From Morella rubra (Eukaryota > Streptophyta > Magnoliopsida > Fagales > Myricaceae): 64,000 bases of DNA. Below the pieces are notes generated by a model, which saw only the letters and a list, made by a program, of their open reading frames with translations, searched no databases and was not told the DNA's origin. Below are positions 36,728 to 50,436 of the stretch, piece after piece; within the stretch, counting starts at the first letter, position 1; each line of letters begins with the position of its first letter. The stretch lies in contig CM025852.1 in assembly GCA_003952965.2 (NCBI GenBank), positions 11,652,353 through 11,716,352 on the forward strand, given 5' to 3'. The position numbers were made by a program, and so were the translations under genes.

Positions 36728-39269
36728 TCAATCCCTCCTTTTCTTCTTCTTCTCACCCTTCTCAATGGAATTCTTCAGCTGCACATCAAATAGAGTCATT
36801 TAAGCACTATACACACACACACACACTAGAGGCAAAAAAACTGTGGTTAATCCAAGGTACTTCAGCTCAACTCACCACAATTGTGAGAATTCGAACAAAG
36901 ACAGCAGCAAAATCAGTGAAAAGGAGGAGTGCATGATTCACATAGTCCAAATCACCATGATGTGCTTTCTCAATTATGTCCTGAGTGTCCACAATTGTGA
37001 AGCCTACAAACACCAGAAGCCCAAAGTACAACTGCAAAAGTAATCGAGAAAACAGAGTAAGACAACTGCTAGTAGCCACCTATTTATTCAATCACCAAAA
37101 CAAAATACCACATGATTACACCCTAATAGTGCATTCAATTAATCTCCTCACCTCAAACTTGAAGATGGCGGCAGAGCCCCCAAAGATTGCAGAGGCAAAG
37201 TGCAGCCACAGAAGAATGCTAAGGCCAGAAGAAAGCAAACCACCAAGGTAGAGATATTCCCTACGCCTTGCCAACAAGGCTGCTGCTGAGAAACAACCAA
37301 ATGCCAGTGCAGTCCCCCCGAAAGCACTAACCAAAATGCTGGAAAGAGGGACAAATATTTCATGCATCAGCATACAGTATTCTAACATCAATCTTAACAC
37401 TGAAGAGCATATCAGGACAATATTTAAGAGGTGGGCACAGGAAACAGCGATACCTATTTTCTCTAGGTTCATAAAAAAATCTCCACCGTTTGAGCAAAGC
37501 AATTTATGGATATAAGAAAAGACAGAATTAAATGGTCCACTCGAGTTAATAATATACTGGACAGTGGCGTCAGGTTAATAATTTACAGAGTAGTTCTCAA
37601 CTGCTAACAACTGAAAAAGAATAACAGAGACCAACATGTCACAAAAGGGCACACACCTTGGGTCAATCTCTATGGCTAAATCAATCAAAGGACCAATTGA
37701 AGCCCCCTCAAAGACAGCGGCTGCCATCAACAGTGCAACCCTTTTTTTCTGCTCACGAAGGGAACACATTCCCCAACGAACGGAAAAAGAGTTAAAAAAG
37801 TATATGAAACCAGTAAAATGGACAGATAAACTAAAAGCATCACACACAGAGTGACAAAACAATCACATGCCTCTTGATGAGGAGGGGTGGAGAGTAGCCA
37901 AGCCATGCATCCCATGCATGCAAATGTCGTAAGGAGGCCACCAATGTTCCAGAGAAGATGCAGGTAAGCACCGGCAGCAGAAGCAATCAAGGCACAGCAT
38001 AATGACAGGTAGACCTGCAAGATTCATGAAAATAGACAAGGTGATGAAATTGTTGACAGAACTTAACAGGAGCTTCTCATAAAGCTTTAAGTGTCTCTCA
38101 AAAATGATAACCGAATACCAAAAGAAGTAGCGATCTTCAACAAATCTACCCGTCAGAAACAGAATTCCCAGAAAATCATTGAACCAAAACCCTACTTGTA
38201 ACACGCATGATCGCATAGAAGTGAAACAACTGCTTGAGTTTCCATTTAAGAAGGTCTGGGTTAGGGAAATATTTCATATAGTGGAAGGTTAACCGCCGCT
38301 TTTTTGAGATTCAGCTAAGTTTCTTCGGAGAGAAGAAGATATGATCTTATGATAGATTGATTAATGCTCTTTTATAGTTCTACGGAACTAATACCACGCA
38401 AGAATAGTTTAGGAGTTTGGTGAAAAATAAAAAATTGGATCTTGAAGCGCAAATTTCCTTCCTGATGAGTAAGGTAAAATCTATTTTTCTCAACCGATTT
38501 GAATAAAGATTTCGCACAAAAAGATTTAGTGACTATACAGGTATTAGACTCACAGAAATGAGGGAAAATGCATCGAATATTTAGAGGACCAAAGGGGTGG
38601 CTCTCATAGCCAAAAAAGGAGGAGCAAACATCGATGCAAGATCCCAGATTTTCCAGCCTCAACGATTTCAAATTTTCAGACCAATTAGGGGACAGTTTTG
38701 CTGAAGATCAAGGCATGTAAAAGACCTTAAAAGGCCGAGTTTTTAAGGGATCACACCCCTAGAATAGTGGCAACCAAAAGAAGCAAAACCCAGAAAGTCG
38801 AGGAAAAAAGAAGCAGAAATGAAACCCTAGAACAGAGAACGTAACCAATTACACTCTGCTTTATCAAATAAGACCTTCAGGATAATCTGGATATCGCTGC
38901 GGGTAAAACAAATTTGTAACATCACTAACACAGAGATCATTCATTAATCATTATTCCATTGAATTTCAAGGTAAGAAACAAGGCCAAACAGAGAAAATTC
39001 ATCCAAGATAACGTCAACGATCCACAAAAACAATTAAAACATTTGAAGAATATTAGAACGGTTTTGCACTCTGTTTCGCCCTCCCGATCGAATTTCATGG
39101 TAAATCAACCAAAACCTAAAACGGAGAGAAATCCTTCCAAGAAGACCAATACCTGTTTGAGATGAGCCTGGACGACCGGAGAGATGTGGCTGAAACTCTT
39201 CAGAGAATCGTAGCTCCAGCGGTTTCGTGAAGACGACTGTGAACCGAAGAACGATGAGAAGGCATCCAT
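36728..39269 (-). CDS. BI-1: Bax inhibitor 1 (BI-1), six exons
   Basis: Exons on the minus strand: 39153-39269, 37871-38014, 37657-37748, 37152-37338, 36876-37031 and 36728-36778, giving 248 residues; plant BI-1 proteins are about 247. BI-1 is an ER membrane protein of the TMBIM family that affects calcium release and suppresses stress- and pathogen-triggered cell death. Visible hallmarks are the N-terminus [11 protein letters not shown], then [115 protein letters not shown] and a lysine-rich tail ([11 protein letters not shown]). About seven hydrophobic segments are present, and the acidic residues of the C-terminal half (VDTQ, LFTDF) that form the family's pH-sensing region are kept. Introns 1, 3, 4 and 5 are GT-AG; intron 2 appears to be GC-AG. 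No disabling change is seen. Confidence 0.96.
37749..37870 (-). other. BI-1 intron 2: GC donor and tandem acceptor
   Basis: On the minus strand the exon end reads CATCAAGAG followed by GCATGTGATT. The nearby GT (after GAGGCAT) would create a stop on joining the next exon, so GC is the only donor that preserves the protein. The acceptor is GTGAGCAG, where either AG of GAGCAG would keep frame, adding or omitting one glutamine (HQE-KKR or HQE-QKKR). The shorter form matches the usual family length. Confidence 0.75.
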
Positions 39270-39356
39270 TTGCTTAGAAAATGCTTGCAGTCAAAACTGA
39301 TCAGAAACGTCGAGAAAGAGTACGAAGGCTGAGAGGATTACATTACGATTCTCGTC

Positions 39357-39367
39357 TTATATATAAA
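39357..39367 (-). promoter_or_regulatory. TATA box of BI-1
   Basis: On the minus strand the sequence reads TTATATATAAG within AGATTTATATATAAGACGAG, about 90 bases before the BI-1 ATG. Position and sequence fit a plant core promoter with a short leader. Confidence 0.65.
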
Positions 39368-39369
39368 TC

Positions 39370-41203
39370 TTATAACTTGGTCAGCATGTCAATTTCCTAG
39401 AACTTTCGCCTTTTTCTGATCCTAGTGGAATTACTATAGTACCCTTTTATTGCTAAGCAGACGGGCACCCGTAACACGAATAATCTATAATTAGGATATT
39501 TTTTTACAAATTGATTTTAAATTATTATTTTTATATCAGTTAGTCTCCTTAATAAAGATTTGATAGTAAAAATCATGCTATATATATGACTTATTTCATA
39601 TTACATCCAATCAAATAGATGTTCAAGAAAGATACACACTATAAAATAATAATAATTTAAGGGTTAATTAACAAGAATAAGAATTTGAGATGCAAAATAT
39701 AAACTAAAAAAAATTATATTTTTCTCTTGTTCTTTATATTCGTAAATATGAAATAAGTTTAACTTGATTTAATTTTTATGGGTAAATACAAAGTTAATCT
39801 TTATAATTTGCATGAAAATTAAATAAATCCTTAAATTTAAAAAATTCATCAAATTAGTTTCTAAAATTTAAAATTTTTTCACAATTGAAGAGCCATTTTA
39901 GTTTTGATAGATTTTAAACATTAGAAAATAATTTGATGAGTTTTAAAATTAAAGTACTTATTTAATTTTTGCACAAACTACAAGCTTTGTATTTAACTTC
40001 TATTAATAGTTAATTTTAACCAAATGCTTCCTATTTGATTTTTGCACGAACCAAATGCACAAAAAAATTTCTAGTAAAAAAGAATTAAGATCACTAAAAA
40101 TATTAATTTGTATAGCATTTCTTTCCATTAAAGCAAAGGTCACTATTTTACGTTTGTTTTAATGAAGGAAATAAAATATTTACTATTCACAGCAACAGCA
40201 ACAACAAAAACTCAAAAAAGAAGGAATTAAAGTATTACGAAAAATGAATCTTAAAAATTAAGTGAGAAGTGGGTGATATTAGTTTCGCAGGATAACGGGC
40301 TAGAAATTCAAACGAACTCGGGTACGGATCGGAGTTTGGGAAGGAGGGTAATAAGGGAAATTGAGTGGTCGTTCTGGAAAATTCCAGCCTAACGACGATC
40401 TTTTTTTTATTATTATTATTTTGAAACTGCTTTGCGAACAAGCCAAAATATCTGACTCTTGGTTTTCTTATTTTATTTGTTTTTTTCTTGTTCTAATCTA
40501 CGGTGACGGTTGGCTCGTATCTCTAAAAAAAAAAAAAAAATAATAAATCAAATAGGGTCTACTACGTCGTGCAACCAATAAAATATCGACAGCTGTGAAA
40601 CAAACCCAATAAGATGATCTTAATAGTTGATAGATCAAATTTATTTTTTTAAAGAAGCTTACAGAGTAGAAGTCTACGAAACAAAAAGCCTTAGCAAGCC
40701 CATAGGACTTGCTTACGTTGCAAGAAATTCCTTTTAGTTAATAGGAAAATCTTGGTTACAAGAATAATGTGAAATACACGTTCTGCTACTAAAAAAGTTG
40801 ATGTGATGAGCTAAGCAGTGACTGTTTACTCTAGCCACACAATTTTTATGCGCTAAAAAATTATTTTTCATTTAAAATCATAAAAAAATATATTGAGAGA
40901 GTATAAAATGTCTAAATCAATACTTAGTAAATAAAATGCGACAAAAATTGGTAATTGAGGGTGTGAGAAGTGTCAATACTTCATAATTAAAAGGTGAAAA
41001 ATATAATCATCAATTTTTTCATGTATGTTACACAAGTGTATATGTGTTTATTAAAAAAAAAAAAATAAATAGTAGCTCTGAATGGGTTTATATGAAACAT
41101 TTTCTTTTATGGGTGTTCTCAATAGCAGCGGAGTCAGGATTGATGTGTTGGCTAAGAAGTTTGAGGATAAGAAATTTACAAAGTTTGGAACTTCAACCTC
41201 TTT
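39370..41203. other. AT-rich spacer upstream of BI-1
   Basis: Very AT-rich with poly-A and poly-T patches. No gene recognised. It separates the BI-1 promoter from the hAT element. Confidence 0.5.
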
Positions 41204-42719
41204 TAAGGGTGAGTACCGGAACGGATGGAACTTCACCTGTTCCGTACTAGGAATTTTCATTCCGGAAACGGAATCTGAAATTCGGTTCCATATCTGGGCC
41301 TGAAGGCCCAGTTTTGACTTAGGCCCAAAATGCTTTTTTAAGCATTTTGGGCCGAAATTGGGCTTTTTTTTCCCCCTGTTGCAGCAATTTCATAGTATGG
41401 TTTTTAAACATATCATTCAATCATGATCAAGACATCAAAGGAAAAAAAATTACATAATTACATTTGTATTCATAATTAGTAATTACATTCTGTCCCAAAA
41501 AATATACATGCAAGGATTTGCTTAAACGATTGAGGCATTGAGGCTATTGACCAGCATAACAGAAATCTGCGTTTGATGTGGACATAGGGAGGTGGCTCCA
41601 TCTTGTTCTCCATGTCCTTCCATGTTAAGTCAATCTTGAACTCTTCTTCAACGTAAGGCAAACTAATTAGTGAGAGAGTTGAAGGAAACTCAATCTATAT
41701 ACTCAACCCCAAATGATATATCTGAAAACTAATTAGTGCACTAGATAATAAATCAAACAGCTACACAAGGGCTCAATGTATTACTTGCTTTATCGAAGTT
41801 TCAAACAGGTTTAAAATGCCAAAGACTCAAATAAATCCAACTATCAAGGATGCCAAAGCCATCTTATTATCTGCATGCTAGGTGGTTGCTTTTTGAACAT
41901 CCATTTTCAATGATATCCAAATAACAAATAAAGTTGTGAAATGCCACCAATACATTATAAATCCCCCCATTTACTATCCAATTTACTTCACATAGAGCCA
42001 GCCCCAACATCTAGCAAATGTGAAAATATGCTTTACAAGTATTCTCTATAACAAAAAATATGACATTGTGTAATTGGTGAAAATGTACGTAAATAAACAC
42101 TCAACCTCAATAAAGAAATTATATAGTTGCATACCTTTGTATAGGCTTGAAGCTAAGAATTCCTCATCCTTTCCAGCAGTTGCAGCTTCTCCTCAAACTG
42201 ATTATAAAGATGATCACAAGTTAATAAACACTTTAAAAAGCATGCTTTCTCTCATCATTTAGTGAAAAATATACTACTTGGTTCACATATCTGTTGGCAT
42301 CATGACAAGATCATTTCTATTAACCGGCTGGAATTCTTTTTAAACAAATACATGAGAATTTTCTTGAATTCTTGGCACTTGGCTGGAAGTGTACAATCCA
42401 TGGGCATTGACAGAAATGTTTGCATCATTATCATGGGGACATGAAACAAAAATAAATCCAACGATGATGGATGCCAAAGCCGTAACAAAATCCTTTCTAT
42501 TACTAAATCATATAACCAACAAGAAGGCGTAAAAATATTCATCGAGAAGTCTTCATGATGACTAGTAAATGATGGTAAAAATCCTTTCTATTACATGTAT
42601 GTCACATTGTAATGTATGTCACAACAAAAAATGAATTATTATGTATTTAGCCTTTAGTTTTTATGCTAGATAAAGAAAAACCATTTTGTAAAAAGTATAC
42701 CTATAAATCTCACAATCAT

Positions 42720-44939
42720 GGTACTCCTGCTTGTCCAACTTGCACCCTCAAGTTCTCCATCTCTACAAAAGAAAAATAAAACAAAACAATTATAAGAGAA
42801 ATACTAAAAGAACCAAATAATCACTTAACAAAGTAAAAGATTTTAACAAAATAAAAAGTATACCCATATCTAGTTTGTAACTCAAGGGATCATCTCCACC
42901 ATCCATGTTGCCATCTTCTTCATCAAGTATAGGAGCAGCATGCAACCAATTTTGTGCGCATATAAGGCCCTCCACGGTACAAGGCGCCAAAGAAGAGCGA
43001 AAAGCATCCAACACTCGACCCGAAGTGCTAAAAGCAGACTCAGATGGCACGGTAGTAATTGGGATAGCCAACACATCCTTCGCAATGCGAGAAAGAACTT
43101 GAAACTTATGAGAATTCACCTTCCACCACAACAAAATATCAAAACCCGACACCCTTGGTTCCACATCTTCAATCAAGTATCTCTCCACCTCAGACTTACT
43201 ATCTAGCAAGTTCTGTTGTTGTCGATAAGTAGAAAGACCTCCCCATAAACATTGATCAATATTCATCAATTCATCCATACTTGCAGAACTTTGACTTTCA
43301 CTTGTTTGCGCTGATTGGGTTATGACACCTCCATTATACTCCTCAAACATTGTTTCTAGAGTACCTCGCACCATGGCAGTGAAATCCATGCCCTTATCCT
43401 TCCCAAAATTGTTGATAGCCCAATACTCTAAAGTGATGAGTTTAAAACGAGGATCCAATACCGCAGCTACAAATAAAAGTCTATTTACCTGCCTCAAATC
43501 TGCCCAATACTTATCATACTTGCTTTGCATCTTTTTAGCCATGTCATGAAGCAAGATATCCGAACACTTACTAAAGGTCTCCAAATGAAACTTAATTCTT
43601 GCTAACTCCTCAAAAAATGCATTTGAAGTTACATATGTTGACCCCGATATCGTAGGGTGACCTCATAGAACACTTTCAAAAACTTCACAAGCTGTCTAAT
43701 GTGCTCCCAATCCTCAAATGTAGGTGCCCCCAATCCTTCCTCCCATGACCATCTTCATTCAAATACATCACTAAGTTCCCATCTCCATCCAACATATCCT
43801 CAAAAAGACCGAAATTTTTCAGCCCTTTCTAACATGATATAAGTCGAGTTCCATCGAGTTGGCACATCCATTTGCAAAAATTGCTTTTAGAACATTTGTT
43901 TTCACATATTTGATATTCGTATCTTTGCAACGGAATCATCCAACTCCTTCAAACCCTCCTGAACAACAAGATTCAAAATATGTGCAGCACACCGCATATG
44001 AATGAACTCATGCTTACAAACAACATTTGCCCCACTTCCTAATTGCTTTCTTTTCACTTGGTCAATTGCAACATTATTGTTGGTTGCATTATCAACCGTG
44101 ATTGTGAGAATTTTGTCAATCCCCCAAAAATTCATACATCCTCTATCTCTTTCCCAATACTAGCCCCCTTATGATCAGTTATACGACGAAAGTAAATAAT
44201 CCTCTTCCGTAAACACCACCTCCTATCAATAAAGTGGGCTGTCACGCACATATAATTCACATTTTGAACTGATGTCCACGTATCAGTGGTAAAACACACT
44301 CTAGGACTTTCTATGGCAATTGCCTCTTTCAGCTTAGTCATTTCTTCTATATACAACTCCATACAATCCTTCATGATCGTAAATCTAGTGGGCATCTTAA
44401 AGCGGGGCTCAAGTCTCTCCACCAATTTTCCTAAACCCTAACCTCTGCACAGTCCTAAAAGGCATCTCATCCATGATCAAATATTCAGCAATCCACCTCC
44501 TCACCTCCTTTTCACTATAAGTATCCAACTTCAAAACACCCTTATCACTCCCTGTTGCTTTTGAAGCATCCAATGTCAACCTAGATTGAGTCTTATCTAA
44601 TTGGCCTTGTTGCTTCAAATATGGCAAGCAACGTTTCAAATGAGCCCTCATACCCGAAGTCCCATGGTGTTCAGGGTGGCACCCAACCTTGGCCTTACAA
44701 TGATGACATTTGGCTTCAGGGTGTTCAGGTTTGACAACTGGCAGAATTTTAGTGAAATGATCCCACACAAAACTCTTGCGAGTATTCTTTCTCTTTTTAG
44801 CAGGTGGCTCTTCTGGCTGATTGGTAAAATCCTCATGACTACCAGACTGAGGATTACTAATTGACTCATCAGGTACTGGACCACCAATACTAGGGCAAGA
44901 CCCTATATTTATAGTAGGTGTAATACTAATCTCATCCAT
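42720..44939 (-). pseudogene. hAT transposase (BED finger, RICESLEEPER-like), broken
   Basis: Four fragments line up on the minus strand. Segment 44409-44939 holds an acidic N-terminus, a Lys/Arg stretch (KKRKNTRKS) and a BED zinc finger (VWDHF, CHHC, HLKRC). Segment 44132-44425, reached by a frameshift near 44425, holds the start of the RNase-H-like core (FTTDTWTSVQN). Segment 43902-44135, past another break near 44135, holds ITVDNATNN and HMRCAAHILNLVVQ. Segment 43600-43900 is eroded. Segment 42790-43584 holds AAVLDPRFKL and the C-terminal dimerisation domain (WWKVNSHKFQVLSRIAKDVL, PSESAFSTSGRVLD). A small last exon near 42720-42763 (MENLRVQVGQAG) may follow an intron. In intact relatives the protein cuts and joins hAT ends; this copy cannot make it whole. 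Confidence 0.88.
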
Positions 44940-46221
44940 CTGACATTAAACATATTTGATTTTCAGTTCATTTGAATACAAAAATTAATTGCAAAATGAC
45001 TCAATCTATCTAAATAAACTCTAAACAGCTATGTTCACAACCTAAAGGATCTAAGCATAAACAACAAGTCCAAACTCCAATCATCCAAGGGAAAATTAGA
45101 AATGTTCACAAATATTCACTATCAATTATCAAACATGTTCACACTTTGTGGCATCACTACTTTCACGTCTACATCTCTCAACAAACTAGAATGCATGCTG
45201 AAAGAAAGCTCTTCCACTATTTTTTCATCAGCACTACTTCAACTATTTAGTCAGAATATTATATTTCAATGATTAAAAGTTTATGAATTTTTTCATCAAC
45301 ACTACTTCAACTATTTTAAACAAAACGACTAAGACTTCATTTTATTTGTATTTCTTTTACAGATGGTAGACTACGTGGTCAATTTTTCCATTAACCGAAT
45401 CATTCCTTCAAACATACACAAACACCCACAAAAAACAAAAGTCAAAGATAAGAGGAAAAGTATCTAAGCTTATAATGCACCTACCCATGTTGTTTGAGGC
45501 CCTCGACAACTCACATTTATGCAAAGCATCAAATTTCAGCAGCTCAAAGAACTAAAATTCTCCTTACTTTGGAGAGCATATTCTAAGCTTGTACATAGAT
45601 TGAAGTTCTGAGTTGTACTTTTAATAGCACCCTAAGAAGATTTTATCTCCATATAAAACTTGTGATAAAAACAATTGACCATGCACTCCACATGAAGAGT
45701 TAAAACTTCTACCTGCTCTTGAAATCAATCTCATATATGGAGCAAATACAAACTTCTAAATAACTAAGTCAAGAACAAAGAGTCAGGAAACACAGAGAAC
45801 TCTTATGCTTCATATGGTAGTAACTTTTACAACACCCTTCATTTGGCAGCAACTTTTACAACTTTTACAACTTTTAGAGTAGGGTTTTAAGCATCACTAG
45901 GTTAACAACTAATTCCAAGTAGAAACCATATCCATGTGCCTATAATGCGTATGATTTACAGCTAGGTATTGGTATGATGTAACTAATGCAGTAAAATAAT
46001 CATACCTTGGTAAGACTTGAGAGAGAGATTTGGTGCCTAAATAATCAACCCTAAAGAGATTTCTTCAATGACTGAATCTGCCAATAAAATCATGAAAATC
46101 CCAAAATCAAATTAACAAACCTAAAGCAATTTAAAGACTAAATACAACATTTACAAAATAAAATTAACAAACCCTTGGTGAGAGAGAGCTGTGAGAGATT
46201 CGACTACTTGATGGCAGCACC

Positions 46222-46298
46222 AGAGAGAGAGAGAGAGAGAGAGATTGAGAGAGGAGAGAGTGGAGAGGATGGAGGGGGGAGGGGGGGGGGGGGGGGGT
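46222..46298. repeat. AG microsatellite and G-rich tract
   Basis: An (AG)n run around 46222-46243 and a purine tract lead into GGAGGGGGGA and a long G run (about 46282-46297). It lies inside the hAT element, upstream of the transposase start, so it is C/T-rich on the transcribed sense strand, as plant leaders often are. Confidence 0.8.
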
Positions 46299-46671
46299 TG
46301 TTGCTAGCGGCTGGGAGGTGAACTTAGGGCTGTGAGGGAGACTTATTGACTTAGGGAAATTTTTCGAAGACTCGTGAAGGCAGAACGAAACTCACATTTT
46401 TGTCGTTGTGGTTTATCTTTGTGTGACCTGGGTTGTTTTGACTCAGGTCACGTAACTCACGTTTGTCTGTTTGTTTTGTTTTGTTTTTTATTAAACCAGG
46501 GCTCAAACGGTGCCATTTGAGCCCTGAAATTAATTATTTTTTTTAAAAAAATGCTGGAACCGGAAAATTGAGGCATTTTTGCCAAAATTTCTGGTTCCGG
46601 TTCTAGAATAGGCTGGAACCGGTACTGGAATCAAAAATTTTGATTTTCATTGGATAATTTTCTCACCCTTA

Positions 46672-48225
46672 TCTAACAGCAAGCACTATGTAGGTTTTAT
46701 AATCCATAAAGCTCATCAAAGACCAAGAAATTTCAAGAGAGTTAAGGGTAGTTTATGTGTTAATGACAATTGTTGGTATTTTGATGATTTTAGGTTAGCA
46801 ATGTGATATGTAGGGATCTGAAACCTTTCAATAGGCTATTCATGAGCTAGATAAGAGATTATAATGGTTAGATGCAAGAGGATTTTGAAGAATAGGAAGT
46901 ATTGTTAAGTTTAGGTCATATAACCCCTTTGATGAATTTTGAGGTGAATTTTGTGTAATTATCTTGTATGGCATGATTTCTGAATGATTAAGAAGTATCA
47001 AAAACATATAGGAAAGATTTCATGCAAAGATTTACATGGAAAAAGAAAGATATGGACAATTAGGTCAAACCTAGTCTAGTTTTGCTTAGTTAGTGATAAC
47101 AGTGCACTTAGTGAATTATCTTATATAGTAAAATACCATGGATTGATCTCAAATTTTAGAGAGATTATACTAGACACCATCAGGAACCTTCAGTTAAAAT
47201 TTTGAGTCATTTGGAGTTAGGATGAATAAGTTATGAATATTTGAAGTTATTGTCAAAAACTAGGTTTTTGCACTAAAAAGGGTATTTTCTATAGCTACAC
47301 GAATTATACTTGTTTTCTATCACTTGGACTGTTTAATGGGCTGTAATACCTATAATTTTTCTTGGTCATGGACTTTGTAAGTGGAGCCCAATGATAGGTC
47401 CCTATTGGACCCAAAAAGCCTAACTTAAGTGGCCATATGTATTGGGCCTATTTTTCATTATTTTGGGCTGACCCAAGTAGCCTTCCATAGCTACTGATCT
47501 TATAAAAAAATTGGGTTTGTCAGCAAGCCCAAGTTCAAGTCGTTATTGGACTTGAAATATTAAACTTATACATTTGGCTTGTATTTGAATAATGGAAGTT
47601 TTTAACTAAGTCTTTAATTGATTGCTGATTTGATTAAGGATTTTTGTTTGGCTAAGTATAAGTTTAATGGTATTTATTTTGAAAATAAATACAAGATATG
47701 GATGTGATAGGAGTGTAAAGTTTTCTTGGAAAAACATGGATGTGATAAAACACTAAGTCTTTTACAAGATTTATTTTGAAATTGAAATTATCATGTAGCA
47801 TGTTTACATGTGATGTTTTAAGGAAATTCATTGCACATGATTAAAGGAAAGAGCATATTTTTATGAAAAAATATGCATAAATGTTATGGTTATGACATTT
47901 GCATTAATGATGTAAAGGACATGGCATTTGCACTAATGGAAAAGTTTTTACAGTTTACTGGGTGATGGTATCGATCACTAGGGAGTGCAACCATCACTAC
48001 CGGGTAGTGGATGGCCCCGAGGTAGAAGGTAGATATGCCTTTGTCCATTATCCTGGGCAACAGAATGCCTAGGACTGTCCTAAAGTGCATGGGAGATTTG
48101 ACGCACAACCCTGCATCTGGGGATGAAACAATGGAAATAAAAGAAGTTTTTCAAACATGGTGCATTTTTACAGACATGAGCATGACATGCATATGTATAT
48201 GATTGCACTGGTATTATCGTTGACA
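46672..48225. other. Intergenic DNA right of the hAT element
   Basis: No gene was recognised. The segment 47890-48120 is less AT-rich and has words reminiscent of plant LTRs (GGGTAGTGGATGGCCCCGAG), but lacks ends or coding. Confidence 0.4.
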
Positions 48226-49010
48226 TTCACCAAATTGAGAACCGAGATTGGTGACGAAGAGAAAAACTCCTTACAGAAACTTCTTTAAGGAGAAATGCAA
48301 CACTCCGGGCCCTAGGCTGGTAATGAATTTTCACTACTTTCAAACTTGGGTTACAAAGTGATCTTTGTCGATTAGACACACTTAGGCTAATCCTATCCCC
48401 TTCAACCCTTCCTAAGCGACCCACTTAGATCTGCAACTTGCAACAATCTCAGAACCTCTGAGCAAGCTTGAAAGACGACTCAAACACTGAACCGTAGCCT
48501 TGCTGATCTTCACACATGAACCTCACACAATCAGCAACTCCAAGTGCTAGAACTCCAGCCACTCTTCATGTTTCCAGTAACATCTGGAAATCTTCCTTTC
48601 TTGAAAAGATATTTGTGTTGATCTCTACACACGAATACGCTGATCGTATGCACTCTTCTATGCCCAATCCATCAAGATCTCTTAAAGAAAATGTGATTGA
48701 TTCTTCAAGGGATTCTTGAAACTCATAAGCTGGTCACACCCGTTCTTTCTCTCTAAAAATGGTTTTTCAATGAATATAATGAACATAAGTTTACATGGGA
48801 CCATTTATATGAGTGGGGGTAAAATGGTCAAGCTAAGGACAAATGTGAAGTGACAAGAAGCAATTCTGTTATCCCTTGCTCACATAGACTTTACAATTTC
48901 AGCTTCTAACCACTTTCTTCTAGAACCATCAAACAAGACTAAAGTACCCCTTATTAGTTTTTCATGTTAATGCCAATAAATCTTTTACAATCTCCCCCTT
49001 GGCATCTTTT
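48226..49010 (+). mobile_element. Possible copia-type retrotransposon remnant
   Basis: This stretch runs from ACCAAATTGAGAACCGAG to TTTTACAATCTCCCCCTTGG. The CTCCCCCTTGGCAT phrase is common next to copia LTRs in plants. Frames at 48227-48424 and 48516-48719 are short and unrecognised. Assignment is tentative. Confidence 0.22.
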
Positions 49011-50436
49011 GTGATAAAACCTAATACTAGCCTATAAAAAAATAATGAATCCTGTTGATCACCACCACAGAAAACATTTTACATAGAGACTCAAACCCTA
49101 TGTAGACTAACATGGGCTAAATAGATAAATTAGTGCTTTGGAAAAACACAAGTTTTGAATTCATTTATAGGTACATATAATTAGGCTCAATGACTCTGCC
49201 AGTCTAATTTGTCTCTAAAGTAATTTTCATCATAAATTGATGGTTAAGGTAAATCTCGCGTATTATTTTAGTCCTTTTATTTGAAAAACATGAAAATGTT
49301 GACATAGATAATAGAAACTGCTTCTGTGCCACAAATGGCTGACATGACTACTACAACCTTACACGCGATAAAATTAAAGATAAAATGAGAAATAAAGACT
49401 ATATAAAGTAAAAGATAAAATACCTAAAATGGAAGAAGTAAACTACTATTAACACATTTCATTCTAAACTACTAGTGGTAACACATTGTATCTGTAATTA
49501 CCAATTTATACACTTTGCACCCTTATCAAAATTTTTTAAGATAAAATGTTGATAATACCCTATACTTATTTTGCATATATTGAGGATATTGTTGTCAATT
49601 TATTTAATACTTAGCGGAATAAAATTAAATAAAATGGGATAAAAAAGAAACAAAAATACAATTAAAAATAATGGCACTAAAAATGATTTTTTTTTTTTTT
49701 TTAAAAGAAAGAAAAGAAAGGAAGCTAGCAGAATGCCAACCGCCTGAAACTAATTACCCCCCACTTTCTCAATATCCTTAGATGGAATTACCAACTCTTT
49801 TAATACTTTTTTTTTTCTTAGCACCTGCTCTTTTTATACTTGTTTGATTAAAATTACAAATTCAAGTACCTTTATAATCAATTTAAAAAGCTAAGGACTA
49901 CTTTATTAAAATGAGTCAAAACCTAGGGACCCAATAGGTACATACATAATCCTATATCTAATATTGTCTGCGAAAGATGTTTTTAATCCAAATTAACTAA
50001 TGGATTGCCGAAAGGATGTAAATGAAATAAGTGTATTTTTCTTGAGACTAGTTTAGTATGAAAATTAATCTATGAACTAATTTGGAATTTTTTCAAACTA
50101 CAGTGTTTGACATAGTAATTAAGTCTGAGGAGAGCAAGTGACTTACAAAGTTGCTAAAACAATCACACAATAATAAATTAACTAGCAAATACTAGCTACT
50201 TAAGGTTTTATCCGGCGTATGTTATTAATTACTCATAATTTGCTGGTGGTCGAGGCATTACAAAAGTATTGTTATACATATATACATACATTCCACAACA
50301 AGAGGAATACAATGACAATAATTATAACTTGTGTTCATGCAGCGTATAATAGACATGCAGTTTCAATGTTGAGGATTCGATCAAGATTTTGAAAATTTAA
50401 TGTAGAAAAGCATTACAGGAAAAGATTGGGAAGGTC
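49011..50436. other. AT-rich intergenic DNA
   Basis: No gene, RNA or element end was recognised between the possible copia remnant and the CACTA element. Confidence 0.45.

Larger units (their letters stand above)
41204..46671 (-). mobile_element. hAT-superfamily DNA transposon, about 5.5 kb
   Basis: Ends are the inverted pair TAAGGGTGAG (41204-41213) and CTCACCCTTA (46662-46671). Subterminal GGAAC/CCGGAAC words cluster near both ends (41215-41290 and 46550-46640), as expected for transposase-binding sites. Small hairpins lie near each end (41322-41353 around AAAATGC/GCATTTT; 46498-46525 around AGGGCTCAAA/TTTGAGCCCT). A hAT transposase gene runs leftwards inside. No perfect 8-bp target duplication is visible, so the insertion is old or one end is slightly misplaced. 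Confidence 0.75.

Noticed and set aside
36547..37251. Plus-strand frames of 66-129 codons
   Set aside because: They are antisense to BI-1 exons 5 and 6 and its 3' region.
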